A stretch of 64,000 bases of DNA, from positions 1,364,001 through 1,428,000 of the forward strand of contig CM037835.1 in the NCBI GenBank assembly GCA_021234535.1, written 5' to 3'. Position numbers and translations under genes: made by a program. How positions within the stretch are numbered: the first letter of the stretch is position 1; every line of letters starts with the position of its first letter. The notes under the pieces were generated by a model. It saw only the letters and a program-made list of their open reading frames with translations, was not told the origin of the DNA and did not search any database. This DNA comes from Stichopus chloronotus (Eukaryota > Echinodermata > Holothuroidea > Aspidochirotida > Stichopodidae). Positions 12,521 to 23,600 of this stretch are shown piece after piece.

Positions 12521-14808
12521 CACATGAACTGATCGTGTGCTTAAAGATGTAGGATTGCCGTGACGTTCTTGCATTCAGAAACCTCCCTCTTAGTGACCTT
12601 GGAATATCATGGCTGACAGTTAGGAATACTTATGCACAAACAGAAAAGAAAAAACATGTATGAGATACTGACGCCACATCGTTCGCGAACAACTTTCAGA
12701 ATGAACCACTTTACTGGAAATATCAAAGTTACGTAAGATTACTAAAATCTAGGTTTATAATTGACAAGGCAATCCCCCCCCCCCCCCCATCTCAATTTCC
12801 GACCTCATTCCTATACCTTTCTAAAATGTTTAATAAATGCTGATATGGCTAATTAATATTTATAAACGTAAGCCGCTTATCAATGATCGCGGATCTGCCG
12901 TGCGTCGAAATATTAGCCACTCCAGCTGTATGTTCTTGCTGCGACACGATATACCTCTACAAAATGTTGATGTTAACGTGAAGCCAAGCGAACGTAATTC
13001 TTCATTTTAAAAATCTCATTAAGTTGTTTCGATTTGTTTATTCAACTTATTTTCTCCTCTTCGTGAAACTGAAGGTTAAATCATACAATGTGGCCACCTG
13101 ATTCAATATGCAGCCTGTCTTTCTTGTTTTCTCTTATCCTATCTTCTTTTATTCTTTTTTTTTCTTCCCTCTCTCTCTTTCTAACCGTTTGCCTGAAAAT
13201 ATTTTCCATTCTCGCCTACCGTCTGATGGATCAGCTTTTTGGCGGGAAAAAACGGAGATAATTTTTCTTTATTGATTCGAAACTTGCACAGAGGTGCCGT
13301 CTAAATGGTGGAAATGGACTATTTTACATCGCTTTGCAAATACATCATTGTTAGCACATATAGTCGTTACCTCTGATAAAATTCTTGACTTGAGCAAACA
13401 TACAACTTTTTGCTCGTACGCTTTGTTTATTTAATTAATTTGTCACTTGAGCGAACCAAACGTTTCTTGTGATTTTAAGCGAGACATCGCAACCGGCAGT
13501 GATGCATTAGGACTCATCGTAAGTTGGCCAAAGGTTTAATGTTGAAGGGGAATGAGACAGGACAAGAAATAATAAGAAAAAAGAAAATAAGACTAGTACG
13601 CTAAATTTAGGAAAAGCAAGTAAAGAATGAGGAGAATGCAATAAGATTAAAACACTCAACTAACTTCAAGGGGACACGTATATCTGCTATTACAGATATA
13701 CAGCAATATACAGCAATTAAACACACGATCAAAGACGCAGCTCAGTCGATGGTACAACTGAGAGCGGGAACTTATGTCATGTTCGGCAAACTGCTTCAAG
13801 ATAGGTTCGTAAAGCACGCAGGTGTAAATATATATATAGAGAGAGAATGATTAGGCTCCGGCAGCTATATATACTGACGAAAAGTGCCCTTTAGAAAGAC
13901 AAACATGGAGGATATAGCTATATTTTTAGGTGGTTGATATGTATGGTGAAAAAGTTACAAAAAGAGAAGATGTTAAGGGTTTCATATTCTTAATTCTCGC
14001 ATTACGGCTTTTGTCATATTGTAAGCAGGCTATTTAGATATACTCAAGTTAAACAGTAATGTTTGAGTTCGTGGTGGCATTGAGGTAAATATTATATCCC
14101 TTACAAAAGATGAAAGTAAGTAAATTTCTATAGGAAACACCACATTTGAGAAATTTGCAGGAATTTGCGACTTTCAAACAGGAATTGTAGATTTCAAATA
14201 AAACTTTAAATTAAGAAAAAAGGTTCACGTTGCAGGAATCGTTATTTCCGAGTCCTTGTAAAAAGCCTTGTGGACATCCCCAAAACTCCATTTCCTACAA
14301 GAATTGTGGAATTCCTGTAAGGTGTGTACCCACGTACGCCATGTGGAGTTCATACAGACACTGTGGATTTCTTACAGGGAGAGTACCGGTACATTTTCAT
14401 TTGCCACATCGGAGTTTCTTTTACACGAGTGGGGGGGGGGGGAAGGAGGGGAGGGGGTCGCCACCCTTTGTTAAAAAGGAAAATCGCACACGAATGCTAT
14501 GATCTGTATCACAACAGTCTCCTGATTATGGAAGTTCTCCCAAGGCCGAAGATTATCATCCGTCTGTCTGTCTGTCTGTGTGTGAGAGACTCGTCAAGTA
14601 AACCATCGTCATATTCTGCAGTTAAAGTAAAGGCCTTCCCTATTTTGACAGACATTGGATACATATAAATTTACGTGGAAGCTCAGTCGTGGAATTTGAT
14701 ACCTTTTCGTGAGTAAGCGAAATATAAAAACTCTGTCTCGACATAAATCGTCCACAATGCGTGAGTCTCGTACAACGTCACAGAAAGACCCTGGATCGGC
14801 CTTTAACA
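12521..14808. other. Intergenic DNA, no supported gene
   Basis: Contains C15 at 12774-12788, a CT-rich stretch near 13135-13185, G12 at 14431-14442 and a GTCT run at about 14563-14578. Open frames near 14230-14670 overlap in three frames across low-complexity sequence and resemble no known protein. Confidence 0.5.
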
Positions 14809-14920
14809 ACGAATTAACAATGCGTGATTACGAATTGACAATCCGTAATTACAAATTTATAATCTGTAATTACGAATTAGCAATCCGTAATTACGACTTT
14901 ATCATCCGTAATTAAGAATT
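14809..14920 (+). repeat. 21-bp minisatellite
   Basis: About five imperfect units of ACGAATTGACAATCCGTAATT type. The period of 21 bp gives a 7-residue periodicity in translation, so the open frame here is a by-product. Similar AATTACGAATTA sequence recurs at 15088-15103 and 16833-16850, on both sides of the mobile element at 15173-16641. Confidence 0.8.
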
Positions 14921-15391
14921 AAAAAGGAGGGCAGTATACAAGAAAAAGAAATTGTTTACGAAGTACAGATCCGGTTACTATAGCTGAAACTGGCTGTTTT
15001 GTGTGGAAGGGCAGTCTGCACGATGTTCAAGTATATTCCTGTCGTCGAATACGATTTTTGTTGAAAGTAGTATATGATTTTAGACAATAATACATCGTAA
15101 TTACAAATTTCTTATAAGAGATGAGAGTTCCCGGTCCCTCAACTTCCAGATCTTCAATTCTCATGACAGGATCAGGCCCGTAGCCAGCCCATGTGGAGGG
15201 GTGGGTCTTTTTTCCAAGATGTGGACCTTTTTCCACATACGGAAGTGGCTGGCGCGTGCCGTAAGCATGCAGTTGCTAGGGGTCTGGGGGCATTTCCCCG
15301 GGACAATTTTGAAACCTTTACCGCAATCTGGAGCATTTTAGAGGACTACAAAAGACCTTCTGTCGTAGGCAATTTACATAAATAGTAGACA

Positions 15392-15841
15392 CAGGAGCGT
15401 AGCGAGGAATATGTCAAGGAGGGGGAGGGGGAGGGGGGAGGGAGTGCATGTCTACAATTTCTCAATTACTGAGAAAACAATTAGTCTGTGAAAAATGATG
15501 CAATGCCGAGATGAGCATTCAAAGAAACGTTTGGACTCTACAATCCACTCAGATAGTAGAAAACGGCCCTTCCTGGGTGTTTTACATGCATACCGCATAC
15601 ATGCTCCCAAGCCTGCATTCCACCTACCGTGTTAGGTGTGCCGCATAAATTGAGGGAATTACTATTTAGCGATATCGCGTGGAAAAAAGCGAAAATGAGA
15701 TCAAGCAGGGTCGGACCTCCTTTCCCTGGCTATGCCTATGCTCCTGGGTATTTCTCGCGTAAATTCTTGTTAAAAAAAATACCACAATATGGCCAAGGGG
15801 GAGGGTCATCTCTTTCGCCCCTCTTCTTGACTACGCGCCTG
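15392..15841 (+). mobile_element. 450-bp hAT-type MITE, nested insertion
   Basis: Begins CAGGAGCGTAG and ends CTACGCGCCTG (imperfect TIR), flanked on both sides by the 8-bp target duplication AGTAGACA (15384-15391 and 15842-15849). An 8-bp duplication with CAGG/CCTG ends is the hAT signature. Purine/G-rich runs follow the left end. It is inserted in the 15173-16641 element, so it is the younger of the two. Its open frames are not coding. Confidence 0.88.
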
Positions 15842-16156
15842 AGTAGACACTCTTCGGTAATCGTGGACGGTTTGAACAGGGCTTAAAATGCACCGATTGC
15901 ACCCGACTACAATTGAAACATATTTAATCGGGCCCGGCGACGGCTTACGACACAACTGAACTGTAGTCGTGGAACCGGTCACACCGCCACGACCACAAGC
16001 AGACGCGGTGGGCGGTCGCCGTCGTGTCGCAGGTTGTCATGGCAGTGTCTCCCGAGCTTTGTATTGTATCTAGTTCATCTAGTGATATCCACGGCCACAA
16101 TGACATAATCATGCATGCGCGTTTTTGAACTTATTATCTCATCACCCCACATAGTT

Positions 16157-16400
16157 GTATGTATGTATGTATGTATGTATGTATGTATGTATGTATGTAT
16201 GTATGTTGTATGTCTGTATGTATGTATGTTGTATTATGTATGTATGTATGTATGTATTTATGTATGTATGTATGTATCTGTATGTTGTCTGTATGTCTGT
16301 ATGTCTGTATTGTCTTCTGTGTATTTAGGTCTGTATGTTGTGATGTCTGTCTGTATCGTATGTCTGTTGTCTGTATGTATGTCTGTATGTGTTGTATGTA
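16157..16400 (+). repeat. TATG/TCTG-type tetranucleotide microsatellite
   Basis: A long (GTAT)n run grades into GTCT/GTAT mixtures. The paralogous element copy at about 48500 has only a short GTATATGTTTG remnant at this point, so the array expanded in this copy. The long open frames rich in Met-Tyr-Val-Cys are artefacts. Confidence 0.92.
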
Positions 16401-16647
16401 TTTGTTGTAGGGTGCTGGATATTGTGGTCCAGTTTGGGCCTGTCAGGTATATATTTTATGACTAAGTGGAATGGTTTTACTTCCTGCTAAAGGGAACAGA
16501 AATTCGGCCTCAATATGTCAAAATAAGAAATATTTCATAGCTGACCCTTCAAACACAGGGCTGGAAAAGTGGACCTCCCTCAAGTTGGGGTGGGTCGTTC
16601 GAACGCTCCGATCCCCCCCCCCCCCCCCGGCTACGGGCCTGCAGGAT

Positions 16648-19600
16648 GGCGGGTATGTACGAGATTCGACAAATATATTTGTTTTATTAAATCCGGCCTC
16701 TTGAAAGTCTGTTGTATAAGGTTCGAGTGGAACCAATGCCTTTTTCAAGTGTCGTTTACTTAGACTTACTAAATAATGATTCGTACTATTATTTCGTTAT
16801 TAGGAATTATTACCTCGTTATAACTAATTATAAATTCGTGATTACGAATTAAAACAAAAATAAATTGTTAGGAGTTAATGGGCTTTCGTCTGGTTGGAAT
16901 CTCTAAAGAACCATCCCAGTATTGACAAGCGGATTTCTGAGTAATATTTCATTACTCACAGGAGTTTTCATCACGAGAATTTCACAAAAAAATTGCAACT
17001 CTTTGTTAGCCTTCGCACTACAGGACATACACCCTACAGATTGTCCGTTTAGTAAAACGTTCCCACGTAGGAAAAGATTTTCATGTAAGAAAACTTCCCA
17101 AAATAGAAAAAAAAAAGGCAACAGAGGAAAAATGAAAACGGCTCATCGAAGAACGATTGTTGAGTTTGTTAATTCAATATTCTGTAGTATGGCGAGTCAC
17201 AAATATGGGCGTCCATTGAAAAGGGGACGGCGGACATGTTCCCCAATCTTTTGAGAGGAGGGAACAGTAACACAATCCTAGCCCACCACACTTTTTATTA
17301 AAATTAGGAGAACTTGAACTACGTTATTTTTAGTTGAAGTGTAAAATTCCTAACAAGGGGAGGTTTTTGTAAAAAATGTTCTCAGCTCCTAATATTTACC
17401 AAAGGCATCAGAAATAAATAAATAAAAGAGGATGTATAATTCAATTACGATCCTTGTATCATCTCCATCTATCTGTTACGTATTTAATATTTTCTATAGA
17501 ATCATTTTTTGCTCCTTATCGCACAACTGAAGATATGAGGTTCCTATTTAGACTAGGTACATGCAGCTCAGGACACACAAGAAGCGTCGTTCTGGCCAAC
17601 TGGGGGAAGAACAAATCCAAAAACCTTCTAGTAAGCGATGGGCCAACCGATCGTGGCCCTACGCTTAGTTTTGCTGGCATTGCCTACACTCCCTCAAAGA
17701 AATTTGCTTAGCTTACCGTGCGGCACTTTCAGGAGACAGTTTTAGGCCGTATTTCCCCTCCCTCCCCCCACCACCACTTGTAGTAACAAATCGATGTCCA
17801 TGGTCACAAATGTGGAGCGATTTTCTTTTATCACGGACACCATCTCATACTGGGTTGGTTCAATAAACCTTAAAGGAGTATTCCGAGTCGACCCGTTCTC
17901 ATAAGGCAGTGATTTAGGGTGAAATGTAGGCCTACTTCCATAACATTTGCACGTCCCAACTCCCTCCAGTCACGTGCTTGATTCTCTCAACTTGATGGCT
18001 TTTCAAGCGTAACATTCAACTCACAGCACTGAAAAGGACTGAAGAAAGGAGACCATTTAGGCTGGTCCTGTAAATGCTCACAAATAGCAACATACACTGG
18101 CATAAAGGCTACATAAGTGGTGCTCCATTTGGACTTGGTGTGTTTAACTGAGAGGGGGAGGGGGGGGGGGCGAAGAATTACAAGTACTGCACTCATGTAC
18201 TTCTACCATCATATATATCATATATCCACAAGACAAGCAAACAAGTAGCGGTTCACATACACCAGCACAGGGAGAAAATGAAAGTAATTGCAGGGTCAAT
18301 GCAGAACATGCAGTCAATGTGGTCTACCAGGTGGACGTCACAACCCCAGAAGGCACCGCATCATACTGAATAGGGATGACAGGGGGAACATTCAAAACCT
18401 GGTTAAACAACCACACAAAATCCCTCAAACTTGATAAGTATGAAACAGAAACAGAGTTGTCTTAGCACATTTGGCAACTAAAACATCAGAACACTGACTA
18501 CTCATTAGCTGGAAAACCATTACCGCCTCCCCCCCTCAAATCCGTACACCCCTGGAGATGCAACCTGTGCAGAGAGGAGAAAATATGTATTATGACTTTC
18601 AAGGGCAATCATCTTCCTCAACAATGCAAGAAATATCTCAGCACTTGTCACAACACCCCCCCCCCCCCCCCCACAGTATTGTGGGAAACCATCTAAATAT
18701 AAACCCAACATGCTTAGCAGCATTGGCACTGTACAAGCCAATGTAGTCACATGAAGAGTGTTTAAGAGTAAGCATGAAACCTGTGAGCAGTGACGTGACG
18801 TAATCCAACGTTGTTATTCATTATATCCCAGCTCTACTTTCACCAAGAATGCAAATCACTTACATATATCACATATGTAAGCCTAAAATGGTGACAAAAT
18901 ACAAGCAGCCTTTCATTATATTTCATCATTACACAGCTCATGCACTACCATCACACACATAGTTTAACACCATCACACGTGAACTATCAAAAAATTATAC
19001 ATGTCACCTCATATCATCCCATTGTACGATCATGAAACTCTCATAACATCGACTATACATAGAGATGAACCATCCTTACAGCAAATTTACCATCAAACTA
19101 CACGTCATACTATTGCAACCAAAACTATAATGTATGGACTACAGCCAACTTGATTGATGCCAACATTTTCCACTCGTCAGTACCTATGGATGTATCCAGA
19201 GTAATGTTGTCCATTACCTTTAATCTTTCATTATTTTGTACAGATATTCTACTCTTGTTTGAAATTTTTACCGGATGTCTTTGTACCTCCCATGTTTGCT
19301 GTCTTTTACTCTAAAGCAGAGTGAGATGTAGTTAGTATCACTATATTAAGAAAATTTTTTCTACTATTCTTGAAATGACAATGATTTTAATATGAGATAT
19401 CTGACCCCCCACCCACTAAGATCATTACCTTCCCAATGACTCTTTTCTATAAAATTCACAGGTGCCCCCCTCCCACTCCTAGTTAAGGCAGGGTGTTATG
19501 TTATTGAGGATTCTTTGAGTTAGGAAATTCACATAGCTGTTTTGATTGCTGAAGTATATATGAGTGGGTGATGGCGGGAAAGCAGGTAGTGAAAGTGTCA

Positions 19601-20210
19601 GGCAAGTTGAAGAGCTAAGACAGATCAGTTTACAATGAAAACCTCTGCATCTGTAACAGCAACAATTACTGAAACATTACAGCAAAAATTAACACAAAAG
19701 AGAAGAGAGACACAGGACTTTACAGGTTTAATGGTTTCAATATTAAGCTTCTGACACACTAATTATATATTGCAAGATGCACTGATGAGCAGTTTTCACT
19801 TATGCCCATCAAATTCATGCTAAAGTTTCTTCAATACCATCCAGAGATTTCACGCATTTTGATTCGGAAAAGAATAACATCAGGCATTGCCTCCACAGTC
19901 TGTGACAGGTGTGACAGCTACACTTTACCAGACTGGTGAATGATATCATCAGATTGAATCACTTTGATGAGATCACAGTCTATGGACAACGACCGAGGCT
20001 AATAAATTAATCGGTTTATGATATTACCAGTCTTTAGATTCTTTTCTGCAATCCAACAAAGCACTCACACATCTTCTCGGTAATGTCATCTTGAGGATAG
20101 TGTCTGGTAGGAGTATGATTCTCAGTATCGTCCTCATCCAATAATCTTGGTGGATGCTGTCGTGACATACTGCCTTCCGATTTGCAAACCACATTCTCAG
20201 CTTCCTTTCC
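16648..20210. other. Intergenic DNA downstream of IGBP1
   Basis: Holds G10 at 18161-18170, C17 at 18656-18672 and a CACGTG at about 17972. Part of the right side (about 18.5-20.6 kb) could be 3' UTR or downstream flank of the minus-strand IGBP1 gene. No coding exon was recognised. Confidence 0.45.
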
Positions 20211-20212
20211 CA

Positions 20213-20218
20213 TTTATT
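20213..20218 (-). terminator. Candidate polyadenylation signal for IGBP1
   Basis: TTTATT on the plus strand reads AATAAA on the coding strand, about 415 bp downstream of the IGBP1 stop codon. Such hexamers are frequent in AT-rich DNA, so this is only a candidate. Confidence 0.25.
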
Positions 20219-20631
20219 TCTATTTCATATCTTTTCTTTTTTACTCTATTACCGTATCTCAGTATGCACCACCCAAGGTCCTGTAATCAACAATGCCAAA
20301 CACTGATGCTACACAACCAGATTACCAGAACAAATGAATATGCTTCTAGAAGAGTTGTTTTACATCTGTGCTCTTAAAAGACACACTTCCACTTATGGAA
20401 TCTAAAGAGGGACTTGGATGAGAGAAAGAAACGGCTGACATTTTCACTTTATCTAATGTCTGTAGATGCTGCCAGAAGAGTGTGCAGTCAGTCCACATGT
20501 TCACACAACTCACACACTGACTGGAATCAGGGTGATATCACTGGTCCTCCCTCTGGTTTCACAGGGTGCAAAACTGGCGGCTTGATCTACTCAGTGATGA
20601 AGATACATGTTATTTGAACACCGAGACTCAG

Positions 20632-20672
20632 TTATCCCATGTTGTCACGGTTACCCCAGCCTCGTTTATGAT
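20632..20672 (-). CDS. IGBP1: IGBP1 exon 8 (terminal)
   Basis: 41 nt, acceptor TTGACAG. Completes an Asp codon and encodes [12 protein letters not shown], then TAA (20634-20632). It is a micro-exon, recognised by joining phase and the universal NMG-type ending. Confidence 0.95.
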
Positions 20673-23600
20673 CTGTCAAAAGAGAGGTGAAAGTAAACAT
20701 CATCTTTAATCTCACATGAAGCTCACAGATCACCAGTTAACAACTAACTGGCTCTTTACTGAAAGCTAGCAAAAGGACACACTAGAGATGCTATTTGACT
20801 AAATTATTAGCAAGTGTTGTCTCAAGGTATTTTAAAATGATCTTAAAGCAAATGTGGGCTACATTATCTCATCTATCCTCTGACCAAAACAAAATACCTA
20901 ATAGGTGTTTGGTGAGCAAAAGTCACAAGAGTGTCACATTAAGACTTGAGTTAAAAGGTACACCTAGACCTGGCACAGATATGCAGTAACTAATAAAGAA
21001 CATGTTCCACCACCATTACCCATCCACCTTGAAGATAATAAGATATCCACAACAACCAGGTTGATGGAGGTACACTTCAGTATATGACTGTCAGCTTGTG
21101 CCTTCATAGCTGAGGCCACCATGAAATATGGAAATTTTAAAAGGATGTACAAGTGCATTTACCGTCTTTCCAGTCATCCCACTCCCTCGCTTTCTGCAAA
21201 GCAGCCGGGTCATCCGTCTCCACTTCCAGCTCCTTCCTAATATCAATTGCCTCTTTTTCCTTCGCATCATCCTGAGGTCCAGGATTCCTGTAAAAAATCG
21301 AGAAAACATAGAAATGCAGTCTCAGTGACAAGTATTGCTGAGACAAATACTATCAGACACCAGAAACAGCAAAATACAGACCAAACTTTGTTGCATGTCT
21401 GCACACTTAACAAAGATGAAATAAGACATAATTGTTTCATCTCTAGCAGGTCTGAAGGCATGAATCAAAGAGTCTTAAGCGATACAAATTCTCCAAGTTT
21501 CCTCCTGTAACTTAGCATGTGCATTACTGGCATGTTGTGCATTACCTCTGAGAATCAGTAGGGGTCCTTCTTCATATCTTTTCTGATTATAGTTCACTTT
21601 TCTCATCACAAAAGGGTGCAGAAAGCAAACAAACACAGAAGTCACATGATAGTCAGACACAGAAGTCACACGATATTCAGACACAGAAGTCACATGAAAG
21701 ACAAAGAAGTCCCCTGATAGTCAGACACAGGAATCATTTTCCTGTGAACACCTGAGTCCTTCTTAAAGGAGCATTGTGAGAAGAATGTTCACCACAGATG
21801 CCTAAGTTTTTAAGCATCATTTGAGCAAGCCCAAAAAATTATACAGTGCCAACCCAAAAAGTTTGCACTAGGGCACTTAGGCAGTCATCCCGTGTAAATA
21901 TGACTGAACAGGAGTTTTCAAATGTTTTCTGAAGATGGAAAGGGATGTGGCATTCTTGATGAAGGAAGGACAAGTCATTGCAAAGCCAGAGACCATAGAA
22001 AGAGAAGAATCTGTCAGCAAAAGAAATATGATAATTTCTGGGAACATGCAGCAATGTAGATGTTGAGGATCCGAGGTGTCTGCTGTTCTCATGAATTAAG
22101 ACTAAATCAGGTATGCAACTAGAAGTAAGGTTGTGAGGAGCTTTGAAGACGACGATAAGAACTTTGAAATCAATGGGTTGCTGAATGAGGAGCCAGTGGA
22201 GATTTTCCAGCACAGAAAAAATAGGGTCAAATCTAGGGTGTTCGGTAATCGCATAAGTGGGGAACATTTGACATTATGAAGTTATGAGAATCTTGTTTGC
22301 TCTAATTAAATTTAAGTTGTAATAATCAAGTCTGGCAGCTACTAGTGGATGGTTGCAAGTTTAGATGAATCAACAGTGAGCACCTCTAGAACCCAGTTGA
22401 TATTAGTTAAGTGGAAGTCAACAGATTTGATGAAGTTCTGTTTAATAGTTTGAGCCAAAGTAAACAAGTTTCATCAAAGGCATGAACAGAATTAATTTGC
22501 ATGAGACCATTCTGACAGGATGTCTCTCATGTGCCCTAACAAACAAAGAAAAGTAAAAATTAACTCAGTAGTTTCTTTGTCTTTAACTTATGTCAAATGG
22601 AAATGACTTCTCTCTTTTTTTTTACATTAATTGTAGACCAGACCAGATAAAACGACAAAACCAAGGGTCACTCACGATTGCCAGTCCATGAATCAACAGT
22701 CACAATATTCATGGAGAAAGGAGGGAGTTGTGTAAAGTAAGACTCCCTAAAATACAAGAGATGTATTCCTACCGAGTCAGTATCCAGTATACCCTTGAAA
22801 GGAACGATGGGACCAGAGAGAAAACAAAATGTGGACACTACTTAGTCTCGTATGAAAACAATTTATAATGTGACAGTTCATACTACATGAATGTGTCAGG
22901 CATGTGTTAGACTGAAAGAAAGGTAGGTTTATCTCATATTGTTTGATACGGTCTAGGCAGTGGAGCTCCATACAGTAATATATGCAAGTCCCTGAGACTC
23001 CAAAGCCCTCATTCTTTCCTTCCACAAAGACACTAAATTATCTCTTTTGTTGCTACTTACTCTGCAATCAGACTATCTCAATGATCTAATGGTGAGAATA
23101 TTTTTCATCTTTGATTATGAACGATTTGATACTCATTCACTTATTGATTCTTTTCACAACAACAAAATCAGTGTACAATCATAATTAAGTTACTGTAGCA
23201 AGGAGAGCATATTCAGGACCAGAACAAGCACAGCACAAGGGATGAAATAGTGTGAACAAACTGTTGAGCAGTTTTTGTTTTGCTCATCAACATCTAAATT
23301 GGTTAGCAGTCAATGCACTTTGACTAGCAGATGATAAAAAGAAAATATTGCAGAATGAATACACTGAAATCTTACATCACTCAAATATGTGCCATAAATA
23401 GTTAAAACAATCTCCTATTTGCAAAAAATTCCCTAATACAAAGGACACAACTTTTTGAAAAGTTTCAATGTACTTGGTATTTATTTGCATGCAAAGATGT
23501 GGCTTCATCTTCAAACAGTTGGGAGAGAAATTTTTAGGTAGGACCAGAGAAAATAAAGACTTTTCTATGTTTTGATGCAGTTGTTAATGACCTAAGCAGG

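Larger units (their letters stand above)
15173..16641 (+). mobile_element. Non-autonomous DNA transposon with 13-bp TIRs, carrying a nested element
   Basis: Begins CAGGCCCGTAGCC and ends GGCTACGGGCCTG, a perfect 13-bp inverted repeat. CAGGAT flanks it directly on both sides (15167-15172 and 16642-16647). The CAGG...CCTG ends are hAT-like, but the visible direct repeat is 6 bp rather than the usual 8, so the superfamily is tentative. A second element (15392-15841) is inserted inside. A TATG-type microsatellite (about 16157-16400) has expanded within it, and C16 lies 13 bp inside the right end. Its right half has a paralogue at 48436-50048. No transposase was recognised. Confidence 0.75.

Noticed and set aside
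15629..15886. 85-codon plus-strand frame
   Set aside because: Runs across the right end and target duplication of the 450-bp MITE; not coding.
16115..16465. Long Met/Tyr/Val/Cys open frames (83-116 codons)
   Set aside because: Translation of the TATG/TCTG microsatellite; open because the repeat lacks stop codons, not because it encodes protein.
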